Counted from the stretch's first letter, positions 37,769 to 48,366 are shown. The stretch is DNA of 64,000 nucleotides from Megamonas hypermegale (GCF_900187035.1 NZ_LT906446.1:1364001-1428000); one strand, 5' to 3'. The notes: generated from the letters alone by a model not told the origin. A program made the numbers and translations.

Positions 37769-39226
37769 TTGGACAAAAAAACAGATATAGACACAAACGA
37801 CAAAACAGAAACAAACACTATTTCTAACGAAAATAATACTGATAATACTTTAGATTTGCCTGATACTCCAGAGTGGATAAGTCGCAAGTGGCAAGAAGAA
37901 CACTCTTCTGAAAAAAATTCTTCTGCACCTAAGAAAAAATATGTTAAGAAAAAAAATTACAACCGTTTAATTGCACTCATCATCATCTTAGTAGCTTTAA
38001 TCGGTGGTTTAATTTATTATTTATACACAAATGATAATGAAGATGCTGCCCCTACCGTTACCACTCAGCAATCAAATGCTATAAATATAATGATAATGGG
38101 GGTAGACAGACGTGCTGATGATGTTGGTCGCAGTGATACTTTAATGGTTCTTACATATAATCCTGCAGATAAAAAAGCTTCACTATTATCTTTACCACGT
38201 GATACTCGTGTTCATATTGAAAAAAATGATTATGATAAAATAAATCACGCTTACGCTTATGGCGGTCATAAATTAACTAAAAAAACAGTAGAAGCTTTTT
38301 TAAATGTTCCCGTAGATTATTATGTAATGATAGATGTCCATGCTTTTGAAAAAATCATTGATGCCGTGGGTGGCGTAGATATTGACGTCGAAAAAAGAAT
38401 GTACTATGAAGACCCTTGGGACGATGATGGGGGACTTGTAATCGACCTTTATCCAGGCAAACAACACATGGATGGAAAAACAGCTATTCAGTATGTACGT
38501 TATCGTGATGGCGAAGGGGATATCGGACGAATTACTCGCCAACAAAAATTCATAAAAGCTTTTATGAGTCAAATTATTTCTCCGTCAATTCTTCCAAAAT
38601 TACCTGAAATCATTCAAAATATTTCTTCTGCAATTCAAACAGATATGCCAATTGATAAAATGATTTCTCTAATGACAGATCTACCTACAGTTCAACAAAA
38701 TGGACTAAATTCTACAATGGTTCCAGGTAAACCTGCTTATATAGAAGATATAAGTTATTGGATACCTGATATTGCCAAAACACGTCAACTCATTGCTCAA
38801 AATATGGATATAACTCTTGATGAAGCAGCTCAAAAAGATACAGAACAAACCATCACTCAATATGAAAAATCCTTACCAAAAGGATTAAAAATGGGCAATA
38901 ATTCTGATGAAGAAACCTCTTCTACAGAAGAAAAAGACGCAAAAGAAAAGCCTGTTCCTGTAAAAAATGAAGATATCACTGTACTTGTCATAAATTCCAG
39001 TGGTATAAACGGAGCTGGTGCTGAAGTAGCTGATATCTTAAAACATAAAGGCTTTAAAATCTCCAGCGTTGAAACAGGTAATACTTCATCGCGTGAACAC
39101 ACAACCATCACAGCTAATGAAAATGAATTAAATTGCTTTTATGGTATGCCATTTACCTGCACAATTATGTCAGGTGGCAGTCCAGGACAAGCAACAGTAA
39201 ATATAGGTCTCGACTATCAAAAATAA
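37769..39226 (+). CDS. LytR-CpsA-Psr family cell-wall ligase
   Basis: LCP enzymes transfer undecaprenyl-linked glycopolymers to peptidoglycan outside the cytoplasmic membrane. The 485-residue protein has a charged cytoplasmic N-terminus (1-65), one span (about 67-86), the LCP domain (about 105-260) with GVDRRADDVGRSDTLMVLT, SLPRDTRV and QYVRYRDGEGDIGR(I)TRQQ, and a C-terminal LytR_C domain (about 400-485). The key Arg and Asp residues of the family are present. The start is TTG with AGGAG 9 nt upstream. The ABC-F gene follows after 31 nt and may share its transcript. Confidence 0.93.
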   Translation: MDKKTDIDTNDKTETNTISNENNTDNTLDLPDTPEWISRKWQEEHSSEKNSSAPKKKYVKKKNYNRLIALIIILVALIGGLIYYLYTNDNEDAAPTVTTQQSNAINIMIMGVDRRADDVGRSDTLMVLTYNPADKKASLLSLPRDTRVHIEKNDYDKINHAYAYGGHKLTKKTVEAFLNVPVDYYVMIDVHAFEKIIDAVGGVDIDVEKRMYYEDPWDDDGGLVIDLYPGKQHMDGKTAIQYVRYRDGEGDIGRITRQQKFIKAFMSQIISPSILPKLPEIIQNISSAIQTDMPIDKMISLMTDLPTVQQNGLNSTMVPGKPAYIEDISYWIPDIAKTRQLIAQNMDITLDEAAQKDTEQTITQYEKSLPKGLKMGNNSDEETSSTEEKDAKEKPVPVKNEDITVLVINSSGINGAGAEVADILKHKGFKISSVETGNTSSREHTTITANENELNCFYGMPFTCTIMSGGSPGQATVNIGLDYQK

Positions 39227-39257
39227 ATCAATACTGAAATTAAGGACGTGAACTCAC

Positions 39258-41195
39258 TTGGGCATTTTACGCATAAAAGATTTAGGTAAAGCTTTCGGTA
39301 TAGAAGAATTATTTCATAATGTAACTTTTGATGTAGCCCGTGGCGATAAAATAGGTTTTGTAGGTCCAAACGGCGCAGGAAAATCAACTTTAATGCGCTG
39401 TTTACTCGGCTTAGAAGAATATGATAATGGTAGTATCAGCATAGATAGTGCTGATACTATTGGCTATATGCAACAACAATTTGACTTTAAACACGCAACA
39501 CTTCATGAAGAATTACTCGACTCTTTTTCCGATATTTTAGCTTTAGGCGTGCAGAAAACAGAACTTGAAAAAGAAATCGAACAAGCTTCCACTGATGAAC
39601 AAATGGAAGAATTGATGAAGGATTACAGCCGTATTTCCGATAGATTTGAACAACTCGGTGGCTATGATTATGAAAGCCGTTTGCGTCGCGTTGCATTTGG
39701 TCTCGGTTTTAAAGAAGAAGATTTTGATAAAAGCCCTTCTTTATTTTCCGGTGGACAGCGCACTCGCATCTGCCTTGCTAAAGCACTTTTGCGTGAGCCT
39801 GATTTTCTTTTTCTCGATGAACCGACAAACCATCTTGATATAGAAATGATTGAATGGCTTGAAGGATTTTTAAGCAGTTACAAAGGCGGTGTACTCTTAA
39901 TCTCGCATGACCGCTTTTTTCTCGACAAAGTAGCAACAAAAATTCTTGATTTAGATAATAAAACAACAGTCTTATATGACGGAAATTATACTACCGCAAT
40001 GGAAGTCAAAGCACAACGCCGTGCTGCTTTGGAGTCCGCATACGCTAAGCAACAAGAACACATTCGTGAAACACAAGAATTTATTCGCCGTTATAAAGCC
40101 GGCGTTAAAGCAAAACAAGCACGCGGTCGCGAAAAACAATTACAGCGCTTAGAACGCATCATTTTACCGCCAACAAAAACTTCATTTAACTTCTTTATGT
40201 TTCATAAACCAGATGAATGTGCTGAACGCGTACTCGAACTTGATGATGTATCTGTAAGTTTTGATACACACAAAATTTTTGAACATCTATCTTTATTAAT
40301 ACGTCGCGGTGATGGTGTTGCAATTGTCGGCCCAAATGGTGCTGGAAAAACTACATTACTTCGCCTTATTCTCGGAGAATTAGAATCACCTACTGGCCGC
40401 ATAAAAATTGGTAGCCGTGTAAAAATCGGTTATTATTCACAACAACATGAAGGTTTAACTCCATCCAACACTGTTTTTGATGAAATTCTTTCATCTTTCG
40501 GCTTAAACGATGAACAAGCTCGCAGCTGTCTCGGTTCATTTTTATTTAAAGGCGATGATGTATATAAACGCGTAAGCGATTTATCCGGTGGCGAAAAATC
40601 TCGCCTAGCACTTTTAAAATTGATGTTAACCGGTGCTAATTTCCTAGTGCTCGACGAACCGACTAACCATCTCGACATTCCTGCTAAAGAAGCCATCGAA
40701 GAAGCTATAATGGCTTTCCCTGGCACATTTATCGTCGTATCACATGACCGCTATTTCTTAGATAAAGTAACTAATTTTACTTGCGAATTATCAAATGGTG
40801 TATTAACTCAATATAATGGTGATTATAGCTATTACCGTGAAAAAAAATTAGAAATGCAAAAAGAACTAGAAGAACAACAAGCTACTGCACCAAAGAAAAC
40901 AGCAGAAAAAAAAGCTGTACCAACTGCACCAAAAAAAGAAACTTCTCGTTCTAAAACTAATTATGCTGTACTGAGTACAGATAAACTCACTATGTTAATC
41001 CAACGCTGTGAAGCAACTATTGCCATGTTTGAAGCTGAATTAAAGGGACTTGAATACCAAATGAATGACCCTATATTACAACAAGACCCGAAAAAGAGTC
41101 ATGAAATAGCTCAAGCATACGCTCAAAAAGAACAAGAACTCGACGACAAATATCAAGAATGGGAAAAATTAACTGACCAATTATCGGCAAAATAA
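39258..41195 (+). CDS. ABC-F family ATPase
   Basis: Soluble tandem ATPase of the ABC-F type. Family members act on the ribosome E site or on translation stress rather than transport. The 645-residue protein has two ABC domains with Walker A GPNGAGKST and GPNGAGKTT, signatures SGGQRTRICLAKALL and SGGEKSRLALLKL, both Walker B motifs FLDEPTNHLD / VLDEPTNHLD, and the connecting linker with KAKQARGREKQLQRLERI. A C-terminal coiled coil (after about residue 555) suggests a YdiF/Uup-like member. The start is TTG at 39258. No membrane segments are present. Confidence 0.92.
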   Translation: MGILRIKDLGKAFGIEELFHNVTFDVARGDKIGFVGPNGAGKSTLMRCLLGLEEYDNGSISIDSADTIGYMQQQFDFKHATLHEELLDSFSDILALGVQKTELEKEIEQASTDEQMEELMKDYSRISDRFEQLGGYDYESRLRRVAFGLGFKEEDFDKSPSLFSGGQRTRICLAKALLREPDFLFLDEPTNHLDIEMIEWLEGFLSSYKGGVLLISHDRFFLDKVATKILDLDNKTTVLYDGNYTTAMEVKAQRRAALESAYAKQQEHIRETQEFIRRYKAGVKAKQARGREKQLQRLERIILPPTKTSFNFFMFHKPDECAERVLELDDVSVSFDTHKIFEHLSLLIRRGDGVAIVGPNGAGKTTLLRLILGELESPTGRIKIGSRVKIGYYSQQHEGLTPSNTVFDEILSSFGLNDEQARSCLGSFLFKGDDVYKRVSDLSGGEKSRLALLKLMLTGANFLVLDEPTNHLDIPAKEAIEEAIMAFPGTFIVVSHDRYFLDKVTNFTCELSNGVLTQYNGDYSYYREKKLEMQKELEEQQATAPKKTAEKKAVPTAPKKETSRSKTNYAVLSTDKLTMLIQRCEATIAMFEAELKGLEYQMNDPILQQDPKKSHEIAQAYAQKEQELDDKYQEWEKLTDQLSAK

Positions 41196-41208
41196 ATATT
41201 TAATATAC

Positions 41209-41274
41209 AGCCATAGAAGTTTTATATTTGCTTTATATTTTATTAACAAATGCAATATAAAATATTCTATGGCT
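41209..41274 (+). terminator. Long imperfect hairpin after the ABC-F gene
   Basis: AGCCATAGAA / TTCTATGGCT outer arms (41209-41218, 41265-41274) and an inner A+T-rich pairing (TTTTATATT / AATATAAAA). Only TTTAAAA follows on the plus strand, so termination is possible but weak. Confidence 0.55.
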
Positions 41275-41440
41275 TTAAAATATACCCTAAAACAATAATA
41301 CTTTTATTAAAAATACAGATTAATTATTGTTTTATTTTCCTCAATATTTTGAAATAAACGCTTTATGGCTTTATCCGTATAAAACCACAAAGATTATATA
41401 TAAAATCAGATAATACAATAAACTTAAGAGAAGGATTTTT

Positions 41441-43606
41441 ATGGAAAACATACGTGGAACAGTAGACAATATTATTTTTGCTAGCAATGATAACCGTTTT
41501 ACTGTATTAAAACTAACACCTGAAAAACGCTCGACAAAAATAACTGTCATTTTAAATGGCATGGCTCCACTGATTGGGCAATTATTAGAAATCAATGGTG
41601 ACTGGACACAACATCCAAAGTTCGGTCAACAATTTAAAGCCAATTCTTTTAAAATCGTCGCTCCAATAGAAGCATCTGGCATTGAAAAATTTCTCGCTTC
41701 CGGTGCGATTTCTGGCATTGGCCCTGCTATGGCAAAGCGCATTGTGGCTAAATTTGGTGAAAAAACACTTGATGTATTATCATCACCTAAAGAATTATTA
41801 AAAGTAGCTGGTATCGGTCAAAAAACGGCTGAAAAAATTGCCTCTTCCTATAAAGAACAAAGTGAACTTACTGAAATAATGGTATGGTTAGAAAATCATG
41901 GTATTTCAAGCACATATGCAGGTAAAATTTTTGCTAAATACGGTTCATTTGCTATAGATATCATGGAAAAAGATACATATCGCCTATTTCAAGATATCGA
42001 CGGTATCGGTTTTCTCACAGCTGATAAAATTGCTTTTAATCTCGGTGTTCAAAAAGACGATTTCAAACGCATTTCATCAGGGATTGACTATGCTTTAATG
42101 CAACTTTGCGCAAATGGTCACTGCTGTGTTCCCGAAATGACACTAGTCACTAAAACGGCTAAAATTTTACAATTGGAAACAAATTCCGTTCATCAAGTAT
42201 TAAATCAACGCATTAAAGATGAAAGCTTAAATACAGAAACAATCGGTGGCGAACTTCTAATTTACCCGCCATATCTTTACTATGCAGAAAAAAAAGTAGC
42301 AAAACGATTATTAGAACTAAAACAAAGCAGTAAAAATCTCGACGAAGACAATATCAATCTATTCATTAAAGTATGGGAAAAGGAAAATCACATACATTTA
42401 GCACAAAAACAACAAGAAGCAGTAAAAGCCTGTCTTCACCATGGTGTATTTGTATTGACAGGTGGCCCTGGTACTGGTAAAACTACAGTAATAAAAGGAA
42501 TTTTATCAATCTTAAATGCACAGGGATTAAAAATTCGTCTTGCTGCACCGACAGGTCGCGCCGCTAAAAGGCTCAGCGAAACAACAGGCAGAAAAGCTTT
42601 AACTATCCACCGCTTATTAGAAGCTAATAATTTATCTGATACGAATTCACCTCAACTCGGTTTTTCCAAAGATATCGATGACCAATTAGATGCCGATGCC
42701 ATCATTTTAGATGAAGTTTCTATGGTGGATATCGCATTGATGCACCATTTTTTAAATGCAGTTCCTGATGGTTGTCGTTTAATTTTAGTCGGCGATATCG
42801 ACCAATTACCAGCTGTTGGTCCTGGTTCTGTTTTAAAAGATATAATCCGCAGCAAAGTCATTCCTTCTATTGAGCTAAATGAAATCTTCCGCCAAGCACA
42901 AACGAGCATGATTATTCAAAATGCCCATATCATCAATGCTGGTCGTTTACCTGATATTCGCAAGCAATACGATGACTTCATCTTCTACGAAATTGACAAT
43001 GATGAACTCATCAATAAAAAAATTCTCGAATTATGTACAGATATCTTACCTAAAGAAGGATACAATATCTTAACTGATGTACAGATTTTATCACCTATGC
43101 ACCGCTTTACTTGTGGCGTTGAAAATTTAAATTTACTTTTACAACAAACTTTAAATCCTGCAAGTGATGATAAAAATGAGATAAAATCGGGGGCACAAAT
43201 TTTCCGCACAGGAGATAAAGTCATGCACATTCGCAACAATTACCAAAAAAATATCTTCAATGGTGATATCGGTTTTATTCGCGCGATAAACAACGATAAT
43301 ATATCTGTCGAATATCTCGACCATAATGTATCTTACGCTAAAAACGAATTAAACGAGCTTACGCTCGCCTATGCTTCTAGTGTGCATAAAAGTCAAGGCA
43401 GTGAATACAAAATCATCATAATGCCTCTATCTGTAAGCCATTATATTATGTTACAGCGCAATCTGCTTTATACAGCTATAACTAGAGCAAAAGAAAAAGT
43501 CATTTTACTCGGTTCAAAAAAAGCATTGACGACAGCTGTTCAAAATAATCGAACACAGAAAAGATATACCCTACTTGCTGAAAGATTGGCACATAAATTA
43601 TCTTAA
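41441..43606 (+). CDS. recD2: RecD2-type DNA helicase
   Basis: 5'-3' superfamily 1B helicase of the stand-alone RecD2 type, not part of RecBCD. The 721-residue protein has an N-terminal OB-like region, tandem helix-hairpin-helix motifs (SGIGPAMAKRIVAKFG, VAGIGQKTAEKI, IDGIGFLTADKIA), Walker A LTGGPGTGKTT near residue 343, DEVSMVD, and C-terminal motifs DKVMHIRNNY and SSVHKSQGSEY. AGAAGG precedes the ATG. It heads a plus-strand run leading to comF. Confidence 0.95.
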   Translation: MENIRGTVDNIIFASNDNRFTVLKLTPEKRSTKITVILNGMAPLIGQLLEINGDWTQHPKFGQQFKANSFKIVAPIEASGIEKFLASGAISGIGPAMAKRIVAKFGEKTLDVLSSPKELLKVAGIGQKTAEKIASSYKEQSELTEIMVWLENHGISSTYAGKIFAKYGSFAIDIMEKDTYRLFQDIDGIGFLTADKIAFNLGVQKDDFKRISSGIDYALMQLCANGHCCVPEMTLVTKTAKILQLETNSVHQVLNQRIKDESLNTETIGGELLIYPPYLYYAEKKVAKRLLELKQSSKNLDEDNINLFIKVWEKENHIHLAQKQQEAVKACLHHGVFVLTGGPGTGKTTVIKGILSILNAQGLKIRLAAPTGRAAKRLSETTGRKALTIHRLLEANNLSDTNSPQLGFSKDIDDQLDADAIILDEVSMVDIALMHHFLNAVPDGCRLILVGDIDQLPAVGPGSVLKDIIRSKVIPSIELNEIFRQAQTSMIIQNAHIINAGRLPDIRKQYDDFIFYEIDNDELINKKILELCTDILPKEGYNILTDVQILSPMHRFTCGVENLNLLLQQTLNPASDDKNEIKSGAQIFRTGDKVMHIRNNYQKNIFNGDIGFIRAINNDNISVEYLDHNVSYAKNELNELTLAYASSVHKSQGSEYKIIIMPLSVSHYIMLQRNLLYTAITRAKEKVILLGSKKALTTAVQNNRTQKRYTLLAERLAHKLS

Positions 43607-43620
43607 TATGAAAAGAGATT

Positions 43621-44289
43621 TTGCTTTTGTTAAATTCAATTTATCAAGCAATAACACAATTTTTATTTCCAAGCCGTTGTCCTTCTTGCCATTGCTATGT
43701 AGAAAAAGAAGGGCAATGGTGCCATAGTTGTCTTTTAGAAATCATGCGCAATAAAAATCTCGCATACGATATTGCTGTCCGCCAATATATTTCACCAATT
43801 ATAACCATAGGTAAATATGATAAAGGACTTAAAGATTTAATCCACGAATTAAAGTATAAAAATGATTTTTCCACCTTGCCATATATTCATACTTTAGTAA
43901 ACAATGTAGATATGCCATGGCAAATATCTGATTTTGATTTTATAATTCCTGTACCACTTCATGAAGCAAAATTGAAAAAACGTGGTTTTAATCAGGTGGA
44001 TAAAATATTTAAGCCATGGGCTAAAACACATAATTTACCCTATACTGATATATTAATCCGCACCAAAAATACAAAATCGCAATTTCAATTAAATTCCACG
44101 GAGCGCAATCAAAATCTACAAGATGCGTTTATTTTAAAAGATAATATATCCGTAAAAAATTGCAAATGTTTATTGCTTGATGATATCTTCACCACAGGAA
44201 GCACATTAAAAAATTGCGCCAAAACACTAAAAGAAAATGGTGCAATTAAAGTATGCGGTCTTGTTTTAGCTAGTAATGCTGATGATTAA
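43621..44289 (+). CDS. comF: ComF-family phosphoribosyltransferase-like protein
   Basis: Member of the ComF family, needed for DNA uptake or its intracellular handling in competent Firmicutes. The 222-residue protein has an N-terminal zinc ribbon (CPSCHCYV...WCHSC). The PRTase fold has PVPLHEAKLKKRGFNQ and the PRPP loop LLLDDIFTTGSTL. The start is TTG at 43621, with only a weak GAGA upstream, so the exact start is less sure. It lies 15 nt after recD2 and just before the TPR gene, in a cluster that also has comEA and comEC. Confidence 0.92.
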   Translation: MLLLNSIYQAITQFLFPSRCPSCHCYVEKEGQWCHSCLLEIMRNKNLAYDIAVRQYISPIITIGKYDKGLKDLIHELKYKNDFSTLPYIHTLVNNVDMPWQISDFDFIIPVPLHEAKLKKRGFNQVDKIFKPWAKTHNLPYTDILIRTKNTKSQFQLNSTERNQNLQDAFILKDNISVKNCKCLLLDDIFTTGSTLKNCAKTLKENGAIKVCGLVLASNADD

Positions 44290-44315
44290 CCGCTATTTTG
44301 AAAGGAGGTATTTAT

Positions 44316-45386
44316 TTGAAAAAAATCCGCCGCAAATGGTTTCAACCAAATACAAACACTTCACCCGCTTCAACATTTTCAAAATTTACCGTATTTAGCA
44401 ATGAATACACTTCAATTAAACCAAATTCAGCTCAAACGACAACTACTACAGCTGAAAAATCATTAAAAGATATCCTTTGGGAAGAAATTCATCAATTTAA
44501 AGCAAAAAAACTCTATGCAGAAGCACTTTCCTGTTTCAGTACTATTTTTGAAAAAAAATATGCTGATAATTATACTTTTTATGAATTAGCTGATATCTAT
44601 TTTCTAATGAACGATTACACTCGTAGCCTTAAATGGATACAGAAATTTCAAACTGCAGAACCTAAAAATTGTAAGGGCTTCTTATTAAAAGCTCAAATAT
44701 TTCTTCAACAAGGAAAAAAAGAAGAAGTTCTCACTATAATCAATCAATTATTTTCACAAAAAGTCGAAATCAAAAGCGAAGAAGATTACCAGAAACTTGA
44801 TTATATAATCAATCGTCTAAAAAAAATATTTAAAGCCGATAAATTAGCACGCCGTTGTCCTTTGTTAAATGACTATCAAAGAAAACGCCGTCATATTTTA
44901 AAAAATACACAACAGGTTGATAAAGAAACAACTCAATCCATTCAACCTGTTCAAATCGAAGGGACTATCATGCCAACATCAACACAAAACATACCAAGTA
45001 ATTCACAATTAAACTCTCTTTTAAATCATATTTGGGATATGCAATCCGTAAATCAAGAAGATACTCAAAAAATCCTAAATAGCTCAGCCGAAGAAATCAC
45101 TTCCGCTATCATGAAACAAGTTTTATCTTATAAAAAGAAAATCTGGCTGTTTAATTATTTAGCGGACGTTTTCCGCAAGCACAATAATCTAAATTCAGCT
45201 CTATTTTTATTAAGACAAGCCCTCTTACTTGATGATGAAAATGATATTATCCTAAAAAATCTCGGTTATTTATTATGTCAAAATGGAGAATATAAAGCAG
45301 CATTAAATACTTTAGAAGATATTGCTGTAAAAGATTTTGCCGTTTTGGATTTAATCCAAAAATGTCGCAATCTAGAAAGTGAATGA
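44316..45386 (+). CDS. Tetratricopeptide-repeat protein
   Basis: A 356-residue cytoplasmic protein without signal peptide. Helical TPR-like repeats are visible at about residues 55-150 (KAKKLYAEALSCFSTIFEKK, FYELADIYFLMNDYTRSLKW) and 275-345 (NYLADVFRKHNNLNSALFLL, LKNLGYLLCQNGEYKAALNT), with a Gln/Thr-rich spacer between. The TTG at 44316 is preferred because AAAGGAGG lies 7 nt upstream, while the longer frame contains that SD. The stop overlaps comEA. The role is unknown, and its place between comF and comEA suggests a link to competence or simply operon sharing. Confidence 0.75.
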   Translation: MKKIRRKWFQPNTNTSPASTFSKFTVFSNEYTSIKPNSAQTTTTTAEKSLKDILWEEIHQFKAKKLYAEALSCFSTIFEKKYADNYTFYELADIYFLMNDYTRSLKWIQKFQTAEPKNCKGFLLKAQIFLQQGKKEEVLTIINQLFSQKVEIKSEEDYQKLDYIINRLKKIFKADKLARRCPLLNDYQRKRRHILKNTQQVDKETTQSIQPVQIEGTIMPTSTQNIPSNSQLNSLLNHIWDMQSVNQEDTQKILNSSAEEITSAIMKQVLSYKKKIWLFNYLADVFRKHNNLNSALFLLRQALLLDDENDIILKNLGYLLCQNGEYKAALNTLEDIAVKDFAVLDLIQKCRNLESE

Positions 45387-45988
45387 TATATATGCCCATG
45401 TACAAAAAATCGTTATGTATTTTACTGCTCATTGCTCTAATCTCAGGTGGTGGAGTTTTTTATAACCAATTTACTAATAAAGAAAAAACCATTGAAACAC
45501 CTTCTACTGATATTACAGAAAATATACCTGTAAATGATGAAGTCACAATATATGTAAGTGGCGAAGTCAATTCACCTGGAGTCATAACACTTGATAGTAA
45601 TTGTCGCATAAAAGATGCCATAATAGCTTGCGGCGATTTTACACCACTTGCAGATAAAAACAGTGTAAATTTAGCGCAAAAAGTAACTGATGGTATGCAG
45701 ATAAAAATATCAGCTTTATCACAAAATCAAAATGATAAAACTGATAATAATACAAATTCAAACGAAAATAATAATAATAAATCTATTCAAAACACAACTA
45801 TGGTAAATATCAACACCGCTAGCAAAGAGGAACTCGATACCCTTCCAGGTGTTGGCCCTGCCACTGCCGATAAAATCATTGAATACCGCGAAACGAACGG
45901 ACAATTCAACTCAATTGAAGATATTAAAAATGTACGTGGTATCGGTGAAGCTAAATTTTCTAAAATGCAAAGTAGGATACAGATATGA
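45383..45988 (+). CDS. comEA: Competence DNA receptor ComEA
   Basis: Membrane-anchored protein that binds incoming double-stranded DNA in the envelope. The 201-residue protein has one N-terminal span (about 10-27), an SLBB-type domain (about 50-110, VTIYVSGEVNSPGVITL), an Asn-rich linker, and a C-terminal pair of helix-hairpin-helix motifs (NINTASKEELDTLPGVGPATADKIIEYR and VRGIGEAKFSKM). Starts at 45383 or 45392 are both possible, as the SD is weak. It overlaps the TPR gene in front and comEC behind (ATGA), so translation is coupled. Confidence 0.93.
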   Translation: MIYMPMYKKSLCILLLIALISGGGVFYNQFTNKEKTIETPSTDITENIPVNDEVTIYVSGEVNSPGVITLDSNCRIKDAIIACGDFTPLADKNSVNLAQKVTDGMQIKISALSQNQNDKTDNNTNSNENNNNKSIQNTTMVNINTASKEELDTLPGVGPATADKIIEYRETNGQFNSIEDIKNVRGIGEAKFSKMQSRIQI

Positions 45989-48366
45989 TAAAGATACGAT
46001 ATGGGCAATACCCTTTATTATTTTTAAACAGTTTAATATTTTGTTATAGCTTAGGCGTTTTTGGCGCAGAAAAATACATTCTGCCTCAAAAATGCCTTTT
46101 TTTATTACTTATTGTTAATTTTTTCATTGCCTTTATTTTTATATTAAAAAAACACGATTTGACTTTTATCCCATTTTTAATCATCTTTACCCTACTCGGT
46201 TACCTTTCTGGAATATTTGCCCTTTCACCTTCACCTAATAACATCATCAATTATGAAAATAAAACAGCCACGATTGAAGGTACAATCTGTGAAGAGCCAA
46301 TCATCAAACAAGATGAACAAAAAATTTATCATATTACCTATATCGTTGATGTTCAAACAGTATTTTGGCAAAAACAGGCACAAAATACTACGGGCAAAAT
46401 TTATATCTATAAAAAACAAGATGATTTAAATTCAATAGCTCAAATCGGCGATATCGTCTCTACAGCAGGAACAATACGCAAAATTCACGGCTATCATAAC
46501 CCTGGCTTAATCAATAGCGAACTTCGTGCTCAATCCCAAGGAATTTATGGTTTTATCTCTTTGGGCAAAGCTGATATGCAAATCCTTAAAGCAAACAACG
46601 ATTTCAATTTTAAAAAATTTAGCATTGATATAAAAAAACATATTTTAGATAAATTATTAAATACTATGCCCGAAGATGATGCCTATATGATTTACGCTAT
46701 GGTATTCGGCGGTTATGCCAACATTCCAGCTGAACTATTAGAAGCTTTTTCTCTAACAGGCATAATTCATATACTTTCTGTTTCTGGTTCTCATGTCAGC
46801 CTAATCGCTGGATTCTTGCTTAGTTTAGGTAAATTATGCCGTTTACCCCGTTTTATAAACATCACTTTATTAATCATCATCATATCATTTTATGCATTTA
46901 TCTGCGGTCTTTCTGCACCTGTAATGCGTGCTACAGTCATGGGAATACTCACTGCCATAGCTTTGAGCTTACAAAAATCTCATGAAGCCTCTAATCTATT
47001 GAGCATTACAGCGCTTATCATGCTATTAATCAATCCTCTATTACTATTTGACATCAGCTTTCAACTTTCTTTTGCCTCTACAGCAGGGCTTGTCTATTTA
47101 ATGTCTAAAATTCGACAAAAACTTTATTTTCTGCCATGTTTTTTAGCCGATAATTTATCACTTACCCTAAGTGCACAAATAATGACACTTCCCTTAATAG
47201 CTTGGTATTTTAACTCATTATCTCTAAGTAGTTTAATCGCTAATATCATAGCAGTTCCTATTTTAGAATTCATCATAATTTTAAGCCTCATCGCTTGCCT
47301 TGTAATCTTTATTCCTATCATGGCTAAAATTCTCTTTATCTTATCTAGCTTAATCTTAGGCATCAGCAATATTTTTACCCTGCATTTAGCTAAAATGCCA
47401 TTTGCTTCGGTTTATTTTCCTACATTTCCCTTTATATGTATTTTTCTTTACTATCTAGTTTTATTTAACATATTTAATAAATCCTTAGCTAAATTTTGGA
47501 TAAAATTTTTACACAGATATAAAATTATTTGCTATATGATATTTTTAAGTTCTTTTGTCTTAACTATGTATTTTGTTTTTAAACCGCAACCTTTAGAAAT
47601 ACATTTTATCGATGTTGGACAAGGCGACTGCATATTGATTATCACGCCTAATAAAAAATCCGTGATGATTGATACAGGTGGCAGTGTAAATTCTGATTTT
47701 GATATTGGCTTGCGAGTAGATTTACCTTATTTGCGCCACTATGGTATCACAAAATTAGATTATTTAATCTTATCTCATGCTGATGTTGACCACGCTGAAG
47801 CTACTTATACCATAATGCAAAAAATACCTGTCAATCATTTAATAATCGCCAATCAACCTCCAGAAGAATATATAAAAACGCTCAATCTTCCACCTAATTG
47901 TGAATTACTCTCTCAAGCTATCATAGCTAAAACTGATATGAATTTCACATTAGATGATGTTCAATTTAAATTTCTCCGCGCCAATGAAAATCCTTCCGCA
48001 TCTTCTAGCAATGAAGCTTCAAATGTACTAAAATTAACGTATCACAATTTTTCCGCATTATTTCCTGGTGATTTACCTCAAAGACAAGAACAACAGCTTG
48101 TAAACGAATGCCAAAACCTTCAATCAACTATCTTAAAAGTGGCACATCACGGTTCAAAAACCTCTTCTAGTTTAGAATTTCTTCAAGCTGTAAATCCCCA
48201 ATTTGCTGTGATTTGTGTAGGTAAATACAATAGCTTTAACCACCCTAGCTCTCAAATTATCGAGCGTTTAAATAAATTAAACATTCCTATTTATCGAACG
48301 GATATAAATGGCGCTATCGTATTTTCTACTGATGGCTATAAATTAAAAATAGATACATTCAATTAA
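45985..48366 (+). CDS. comEC: DNA internalisation channel ComEC/Rec2
   Basis: Polytopic membrane protein that carries single-stranded DNA across the inner membrane. The 793-residue protein has an N-terminal OB-like DUF4131 region, the Competence domain with many spans (about 230-520), and a C-terminal metallo-beta-lactamase-like domain. This last domain (about 535-780) has HFIDVGQGDCILI, MIDTGG, LSHADVDHAEA and KVAHHGSKTSSS. All three parts are intact, so uptake machinery may be functional, although pilus genes are not in the window. It overlaps comEA by 4 nt. Confidence 0.95.
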   Translation: MIKIRYGQYPLLFLNSLIFCYSLGVFGAEKYILPQKCLFLLLIVNFFIAFIFILKKHDLTFIPFLIIFTLLGYLSGIFALSPSPNNIINYENKTATIEGTICEEPIIKQDEQKIYHITYIVDVQTVFWQKQAQNTTGKIYIYKKQDDLNSIAQIGDIVSTAGTIRKIHGYHNPGLINSELRAQSQGIYGFISLGKADMQILKANNDFNFKKFSIDIKKHILDKLLNTMPEDDAYMIYAMVFGGYANIPAELLEAFSLTGIIHILSVSGSHVSLIAGFLLSLGKLCRLPRFINITLLIIIISFYAFICGLSAPVMRATVMGILTAIALSLQKSHEASNLLSITALIMLLINPLLLFDISFQLSFASTAGLVYLMSKIRQKLYFLPCFLADNLSLTLSAQIMTLPLIAWYFNSLSLSSLIANIIAVPILEFIIILSLIACLVIFIPIMAKILFILSSLILGISNIFTLHLAKMPFASVYFPTFPFICIFLYYLVLFNIFNKSLAKFWIKFLHRYKIICYMIFLSSFVLTMYFVFKPQPLEIHFIDVGQGDCILIITPNKKSVMIDTGGSVNSDFDIGLRVDLPYLRHYGITKLDYLILSHADVDHAEATYTIMQKIPVNHLIIANQPPEEYIKTLNLPPNCELLSQAIIAKTDMNFTLDDVQFKFLRANENPSASSSNEASNVLKLTYHNFSALFPGDLPQRQEQQLVNECQNLQSTILKVAHHGSKTSSSLEFLQAVNPQFAVICVGKYNSFNHPSSQIIERLNKLNIPIYRTDINGAIVFSTDGYKLKIDTFN

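Noticed and set aside
45720-45790. Asn-rich tract in comEA as a sign of frameshift
   Set aside because: The SLBB and HhH domains on both sides are in one continuous frame, and such linkers are common in ComEA.
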